Shown in pieces: positions 6,080 to 10,185 of a stretch of DNA of 10,185 nt (within the stretch, counting starts at the first letter, position 1; every line of letters begins with the position of its first letter). This DNA is from JANXQG01 sp037147235 (GTDB lineage: Bacteria > Planctomycetota > Planctomycetia > Pirellulales > Thermoguttaceae). The notes under the pieces are model-generated. The model worked only from the letters and a program-made list of their open reading frames with translations. It was not told the origin of the DNA and made no database searches. The DNA lies in assembly GCA_037147235.1 (NCBI GenBank), contig JBAWVO010000233.1, positions 1 through 10,185 on the forward strand, in the 5' to 3' direction. The translations under genes were made by a program, and so were the position numbers.

Positions 6080-6514
6080 TCACCTGTTGTTCACCAGCCA
6101 TACGGAATAGTCGTCGAGAAGCTGGAAGTTGGACGACTTCTTATCGGTTGCCCGAAGTTCGGCAAGCCCAAGATCGAAAACTTTGCCGTCGCCCTTGCGC
6201 CGCACATGGGCAATGATGTCCTCCTCGAACATCATCCACTCCGCCCCCCCCTCTCGCCCAATTTTTAGGAGTTCATACTTGTCCGTATAGGAAGGCTGGG
6301 TCTTCCTGAGGCGTTCATACTCCGTTAGACTCCAGCCGCCATGGACATACGGTTCCTCCCAGCGAAAATCCTCAATGCCCTTCACCTCGCATGGCAACTG
6401 AAGATTGGACTTCAAGTGCTTGAAAAACAACTTTAAGGCATCCTCTTGCGTCCCCTCGGAGTCATCCCCGAGGATCGCATCCCACCGCTTCATCTGCTCG
6501 TCATACTTGCTCAT
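6080..6514 (-). CDS. CcbP-like (putative calcium-binding) protein
   Basis: The predicted 144-aa soluble protein starts at ATG 6514, chosen over the ATG at 6541 because a strong AAGGAGG sits eight bases upstream. The N-terminal 30 residues are charged and helical-looking. The central part (LPCEVKGIEDFRWEEPY, 40-56) and the C-terminal part (ending LDDYSVWLVNNR) resemble the cyanobacterial CcbP calcium-binding family, in which a small SH3-like beta domain rich in acidic residues binds Ca2+. Acidic clusters at 17-20, 48-54 and 97-99 fit this, but I cannot confirm Ca ligands. No signal peptide or membrane segment is seen. It lies in the minus-strand accessory block upstream of a broken small gene and the CopZ-like gene. 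The family assignment is from remembered pattern similarity, and the function is inference. Confidence 0.65.
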   Translation of the reverse strand: MSKYDEQMKRWDAILGDDSEGTQEDALKLFFKHLKSNLQLPCEVKGIEDFRWEEPYVHGGWSLTEYERLRKTQPSYTDKYELLKIGREGGAEWMMFEEDIIAHVRRKGDGKVFDLGLAELRATDKKSSNFQLLDDYSVWLVNNR

Positions 6515-6522
6515 GGTCTGTT

Positions 6523-6529
6523 CCTCCTT
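6523..6529 (-). promoter_or_regulatory. Strong Shine-Dalgarno deciding the ATG start at 6514
   Basis: AAGGAGG on the minus strand lies eight bases before ATG 6514, the best ribosome-binding site in the window. The upstream ATG at 6541 has no such motif. Confidence 0.75.
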
Positions 6530-6642
6530 CTCGAATAACATTCCAACCAGAAATCACCATGGCCTTGAATTCCATTGGTTTATTGACCCTGTATTCCAAG
6601 TTCATCGAATGTAATACCCCTCAGTTTACCCCCCCATCGTGA

Positions 6643-6861
6643 CGAAAACAAGAACCCTGGCGGCGATTCACGGAGATCAAGGCAATGCATGAGGAAGCTG
6701 CTACTTGCATTTGTATCCAGCCCAAAGGATAATTCTGGTTCGATGGGCCGTCGCTCGACAAAGTGATCGCCAAGGAGGAGGCAATACCTTGGCGGGAAGC
6801 AACCGCAGTGATTCGCGACGCGGCCATGCCATCTTTTGTGTCTATCGAGGGTGGTGCTTGA
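6643..6861 (+). pseudogene. Possible decayed coding remnant of unknown family
   Basis: In the frame starting at 6643 the translation is protein-like: RRFTEIKAMHEEAATCICIQ before a TAA at 6730-6732. It then continues in the same frame as FWFDGPSLDKVIAKEEAIPW, followed by REATAVIRDAAMPSFVSIEG, up to TGA 6859-6861. The charged, Trp-containing composition is unlike random intergenic translation. No start codon with a ribosome-binding site is visible for the whole stretch. I do not recognise it; it may be a fragment of a lost mobile or accessory gene. Confidence 0.3.
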
Positions 6862-6932
6862 CACCCGCTCGTCCAAACGGGTGGGTGTCATTTTCGATCT
6901 TTTTATGATCCAGGGTGTCAAAGAGGGTGTCA
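6859..6932. repeat. Four-copy octamer cluster (GGGTGTCA)
   Basis: GGGTGTCA occurs at 6883-6890, 6913-6920 and 6925-6932 on the plus strand, and inverted at 6859-6866. The first two oppositely oriented copies form an 8-bp stem with a 16-nt loop, followed by ATTTTCGATCTTTTT, so the hairpin could end plus-strand transcription. The last two copies are spaced 12 bp apart. A protein-binding cluster or a decayed dispersed repeat are both possible. Confidence 0.55.
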
Positions 6933-6967
6933 ACTACGTTTTTTATCTAACAACAAATACAGAAAAC

Positions 6968-6982
6968 GCCTTAAAATAAGGC
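6968..6982. repeat. Small hairpin in the AT-rich valS leader
   Basis: GCCTTA and TAAGGC form a perfect 6-bp stem around AAA, 37 bases before the valS start. The surrounding 6933-7019 is clearly more AT-rich than the genes on both sides, as expected for a promoter or leader. TAAAAT (6972-6977) could be a -10 box but has no clear -35 partner. No T-box leader features were recognised. Confidence 0.4.
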
Positions 6983-7019
6983 ACGCGAGAAAAGCAATAG
7001 ATAGTTTTGAATACTGCTT

Positions 7020-10000
7020 ATGGAACCACTCCCTATGACCGAACTCCCCAAACAATATAATCCCGCCGCGGCACAACAGCGTTGGTACGCGTTCTGGGAA
7101 TCCCAAGGTTTCTTCCATAGCGAGCCGAATAAGGCGAAAAAGCCCTACTCGATCGTTATCCCGCCGCCGAATGTTACCGGCGCGTTGCACCTGGGCCACG
7201 CGCTGAACAACACACTGCAAGACATCCTCATTCGCCAGAAGCGGATGCAAGGTTTTGAAACCTTATGGATGCCCGGCACCGATCACGCGGGCATCGCCAC
7301 CCAGGCGGTGGTCGAACGACGCCTGCTGCAAGAGGAAAAGCTCAGCCGGCACCAACTGGGCCGCGAGGGGCTTGTGGCCCGAATATGGCAGTGGAAGATC
7401 GATTACGAAAAGCGGATCCTCGGCCAACTCAAGGAGATGGGCTGCACCTGCGATTGGCAGCGGACCCGCTTCACCCTCGATCCACAGTGCGCCCGGGCAG
7501 TGCGGCACACGTTCTTCAAGATGTTCCGCGACAAACTCATTTATCGCGGCAAGCGGTTGGTAAACTGGGATACCATGCTGCAAACGGCCGTCAGTGACGA
7601 CGAGGTCTTTCACGAGACCGTGGCGGGCAATTTCTGGTACGTCAACTATCCGATCATCGACCCCAAGCCGGGGGAACCGAACTGCGTGACCGTCGCCACA
7701 ACGCGGCCGGAGACGATGCTCGGTGATGCGGCCGTGGCGGTGCATCCGGAACCGGCCGCCGCGCTCGACAAGGCAGAAACCGAACTCAAAGCCCGGCTGG
7801 ATGTGGCCGGAGCCAAAGAAAAGCCAGACCTTCAGAAGCAGATCGACGATCTTCGAGAGCGTCGCCGCACAATGCTTGGCGAATTGGAAACTCTGGCCCG
7901 CATGGCCCGCGACGGCCGCAAGGCGCAGTTACCGCTGTTGAACCGCGAGATCCCGCTGGTGGCCGACGTTTGGGCCAAACCTGAGTTGGGCACCGGCTGC
8001 GTCAAGATCACGCCGGCCCACGACCCCAACGACTACGAAGTTGGTTTACGGCAGGGCCTGCCGATGATCAATATTTTGAACCTTGACGGCACACTCAACG
8101 AGAACGCCGGCCCTTACAAGGGCCTCGTAATTCAAAAGGCCCGGCAGGCGGTGGTGGCCGACCTGGAGAGGCAGGGTCTGCTGGCCAAAACCGAGGACCG
8201 CGAGATTGAACTGGCCCACAGCGACCGCTCGAAAACACCCATCGAGCCACTCTTGACCGACCAGTGGTTCGTCAAAATGGATCATCTGGCCCAGACTGCC
8301 ATGGACGCCGTGAGCGATGGCCGCGTAAAGATCCTGCCGGAACGGTATGCGAAGAGCTATCTCGATTGGCTCAGCGAAAAACGTGATTGGCCAATCAGCC
8401 GGCAGCTTTGGTGGGGACATCAGATTCCGATTTGGTATTGCAAGACGGCAAGCGAAGCCGATCTGCAAAAGGCGTTTGCCGGCCGCGACGACGTGGTCTG
8501 GTATCGCGACGAGCAGTACGGTCAGTGGCTGATTTGCGCCGAGGAACAAGATCTCGACGAATCGGCCGTGCCGGGTCACAAGCTTGTCCGCGAGCAGGAC
8601 GTGTTGGATACCTGGTTCAGTTCGGCCCTCTGGCCGCATTCAACGCTCGGCTGGCCGGAGCAGACGCCGGAATTGGCGTACTACTATCCCACGAACGTGC
8701 TCATCACCAGCCGCGATATCATCACGCTCTGGGTTGCCCGGATGGTGCTCACGGGGTTGTACAACGTCGGCGAGATTCCTTTCCACGACGTGTTCATCCA
8801 TCCCAAGATTCTCGACGGCTATGGTGAAGGCATGTCGAAGTCGAAGGGGAACGGTGTCGATCCGATCGATGTGATCGAAAAATTTGGGGCCGACGCCCTG
8901 CGGTTCGGGCTGGCCTATATGACCACCGAGACGCAAGACATCCGCATGCCGGTTGAGTTTGAATGTCCGCATTGCGATAAGCTGATCGAGCAGACCAAGG
9001 CCAACCGCGTCCTGCCGCGGGTCAAGTGCAAACACTGCGGCAAGGAGTTTTCCACGCAATGGGCCGAAAAGCCTGACGACAGGGCATTACCGCGTGGGGC
9101 AGTGGTGAGCGAGCGGTTTGAGCTGGCGCGGAACTTTTGCAACAAGCTTTGGAATGCCTCACGGTTCACCTTGATGAATCTGGAAGGCTACATGCCCGGC
9201 GCGGTGGAGGACACCGATCTGATGGTCGAAGATCGCTGGATTCTCAGCCGCTTGTCGACGGTCACGCAAGAGACCACGACGGCCCTGGCCGAGTACCGCT
9301 ATGCCGACGCGGCGAAGAGTTTATACGGCTTTGCCTGGGACGAATTCTGTAGCTTTTACGTCGAGATGGTCAAGGCTCGCCTGGGCGACCCAGCCGCGAG
9401 GCTGACGGCCCAGCGGGTGCTGGCCCATACGCTCGACACGCTGCTCAGACTATTGCACCCGATGATTCCCTTCGTGACCGAAGAGGTATGGCAGTTGCTG
9501 GCCGAAGCTGCACCCCAGCGCGGGATCGAGCAGCCCCCCTGCCCCTCTGGGGAAGTGTGTGCGGGCGAAAGCATCATGGTTGCCCCTTGGCCGCAGGCCG
9601 ACGCGGCCCGGCAGAATGCGGAGATCGAGGTCCGCTTCGCGCGGTTTCAGGAGGTTCTGAGGGCGATTCGCGACATTCGCGGGCGGCAGAATGTGCCGCA
9701 ACGGACGCAGATCAATTTCGCAGTCCGCTGTGACACGGCCACGGCCGATCTGCTCAAGCCAATGGAACCGTACTTTGTATCCATGGCTGGAGCGAGGCCG
9801 ACCGGCTGGGGCCCAGAGGTCACTCCTCCGAAACTTTCAGCCAATGTGGCTTTGACCGGGATGGAAGTCTTCGTCGACCTGGCCGAATTGATTGACGTAG
9901 GTGCCGAAGTCGAGCGGAAAAAGCAAGAGATCGTTCGTCTCGATGGCCTCATCACCGCGAAGCGCAAGAAGCTCGAAAACGCCAGCTTTGTCGAGCGCGC

Positions 10001-10118
10001 TCCCGCTGCCGTGGTGCAAGGAGAACGGGCTGCGCTGAAGGATCTCGAAGATCAACACGCAGCCGCGACTGCGGTGGTTGAGCGGTTGAGAGGTGGTTTG
10101 TCCCGTGGGGACTTATGA
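7020..10118 (+). CDS. valS: Valyl-tRNA synthetase (ValRS)
   Basis: This cytoplasmic class Ia synthetase charges tRNA-Val and edits mischarged threonine. The catalytic core has PPPNVTGALHLGH (HIGH-type motif, His57-His60) and GMSKS (604-608). The editing domain lies between them, with TTRPETMLGD (228-236) and GTGCVKITPAHDPND (325-338). The anticodon-binding region contains RNFCNKLWNASRF (about 704-716), and a C-terminal coiled-coil arm spans about 960-1025. At 1032 aa it is longer than the roughly 880-950 aa usual for bacteria. The extra length comes from a charged helical insert in the editing domain (about 246-303), a four-Cys insert (C649, C652, C670, C673), and a loop at about 830-850. ATG 7020 gives the longest form. 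ATG 7035 (MTELPKQYNP) is equally plausible, and neither has a strong ribosome-binding site. It is the only plus-strand gene. Confidence 0.97.
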   Translation: MEPLPMTELPKQYNPAAAQQRWYAFWESQGFFHSEPNKAKKPYSIVIPPPNVTGALHLGHALNNTLQDILIRQKRMQGFETLWMPGTDHAGIATQAVVERRLLQEEKLSRHQLGREGLVARIWQWKIDYEKRILGQLKEMGCTCDWQRTRFTLDPQCARAVRHTFFKMFRDKLIYRGKRLVNWDTMLQTAVSDDEVFHETVAGNFWYVNYPIIDPKPGEPNCVTVATTRPETMLGDAAVAVHPEPAAALDKAETELKARLDVAGAKEKPDLQKQIDDLRERRRTMLGELETLARMARDGRKAQLPLLNREIPLVADVWAKPELGTGCVKITPAHDPNDYEVGLRQGLPMINILNLDGTLNENAGPYKGLVIQKARQAVVADLERQGLLAKTEDREIELAHSDRSKTPIEPLLTDQWFVKMDHLAQTAMDAVSDGRVKILPERYAKSYLDWLSEKRDWPISRQLWWGHQIPIWYCKTASEADLQKAFAGRDDVVWYRDEQYGQWLICAEEQDLDESAVPGHKLVREQDVLDTWFSSALWPHSTLGWPEQTPELAYYYPTNVLITSRDIITLWVARMVLTGLYNVGEIPFHDVFIHPKILDGYGEGMSKSKGNGVDPIDVIEKFGADALRFGLAYMTTETQDIRMPVEFECPHCDKLIEQTKANRVLPRVKCKHCGKEFSTQWAEKPDDRALPRGAVVSERFELARNFCNKLWNASRFTLMNLEGYMPGAVEDTDLMVEDRWILSRLSTVTQETTTALAEYRYADAAKSLYGFAWDEFCSFYVEMVKARLGDPAARLTAQRVLAHTLDTLLRLLHPMIPFVTEEVWQLLAEAAPQRGIEQPPCPSGEVCAGESIMVAPWPQADAARQNAEIEVRFARFQEVLRAIRDIRGRQNVPQRTQINFAVRCDTATADLLKPMEPYFVSMAGARPTGWGPEVTPPKLSANVALTGMEVFVDLAELIDVGAEVERKKQEIVRLDGLITAKRKKLENASFVERAPAAVVQGERAALKDLEDQHAAATAVVERLRGGLSRGDL

Positions 10119-10153
10119 TCGGCGCATCAGTAAGTGTCGCAAGAAAAGTAGCA

Positions 10154-10170
10154 GGCACACTCCGTGTGCC
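10154..10170. repeat. Perfect 7-bp palindrome downstream of valS
   Basis: GGCACAC, loop TCC, GTGTGCC form a perfect hairpin 35 bases past the valS stop. No T-run follows, so a classical intrinsic terminator is not supported. Its gene-end position resembles the other palindromic repeats here and suggests another dispersed planctomycete repeat. Only one copy is in the window. Confidence 0.5.
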
Positions 10171-10185
10171 GTCCGCCCCTACTCG

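Larger units (their letters stand above)
6542..7019. other. Long intergenic region upstream of valS
   Basis: No intact gene is supported here. The region contains a probable coding remnant (6643-6861), four copies of the octamer GGGTGTCA or its complement (6859-6932), and an AT-rich leader with a small hairpin directly before valS. Divergent promoters for the CcbP-like gene and for valS must lie here, but I see no convincing -35/-10 pair. The open frames on either strand in this stretch have atypical composition. Confidence 0.6.

Noticed and set aside
6580..6933. 117-codon minus-strand open frame upstream of valS
   Set aside because: Composition looks noncoding, no ribosome-binding site seen, and it crosses the octamer repeats and the opposite-strand remnant.
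6933..7019. T-box or other riboswitch upstream of valS
   Set aside because: Only a 6-bp hairpin is visible; no T-box sequence, specifier loop or antiterminator pairing was found, and the leader is too short.
8046..8639. 197-codon minus-strand open frame inside valS
   Set aside because: Antisense shadow of a clearly conserved ValRS region.

Overview
The window looks like a chromosomal segment of a GC-rich planctomycete, probably Pirellulales-like. This rests on the protein families present, the palindromic dispersed repeats at gene boundaries, and an enlarged valyl-tRNA synthetase. No rRNA gene is present, so the assignment is inference. I recognised no tRNA, rRNA, CRISPR array or intact transposase.

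Layout. Positions 6-240 hold a palindrome-rich repeat module. Next, on the minus strand, comes a two-gene operon read from 4282 down to 249. Its first gene encodes a secreted protein with a C25 (gingipain-like) caspase-fold domain. Its second gene encodes a membrane protein with a transglutaminase-like domain that lacks two of the three catalytic residues, followed by seven membrane helices. The two genes overlap by four bases (GTGA), so they are very likely translationally coupled and work together at the cell envelope. Between about 4480 and 6515 is an accessory block, also on the minus strand. It contains a toxin-first VapC/Phd toxin-antitoxin pair with a clear sigma70-type promoter, a second partial copy of the repeat, a CopZ-like cysteine-rich metallochaperone, a broken small gene, and a CcbP-like (putative calcium-binding) protein. 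Positions 6515-7019 carry no intact gene. They hold a probable coding remnant, four copies of an octamer, and an AT-rich leader. The plus-strand valS gene (7020-10118) fills the rest, followed by another small palindrome.

The most interesting points are: (1) the C25-like peptidase coupled to a pseudo-transglutaminase/7TM protein, which could be an uncharacterised envelope system; (2) the dispersed repeat, whose copies show a compensatory base-pair swap in a small stem, suggesting that the folded form is maintained; (3) the reversed gene order of the toxin-antitoxin pair, with an operator-like palindrome over its -10 box; (4) two lineage-type insertions in ValRS, a coiled coil in the editing domain and a four-cysteine zinc-ribbon-like insert just after the KMSKS region.
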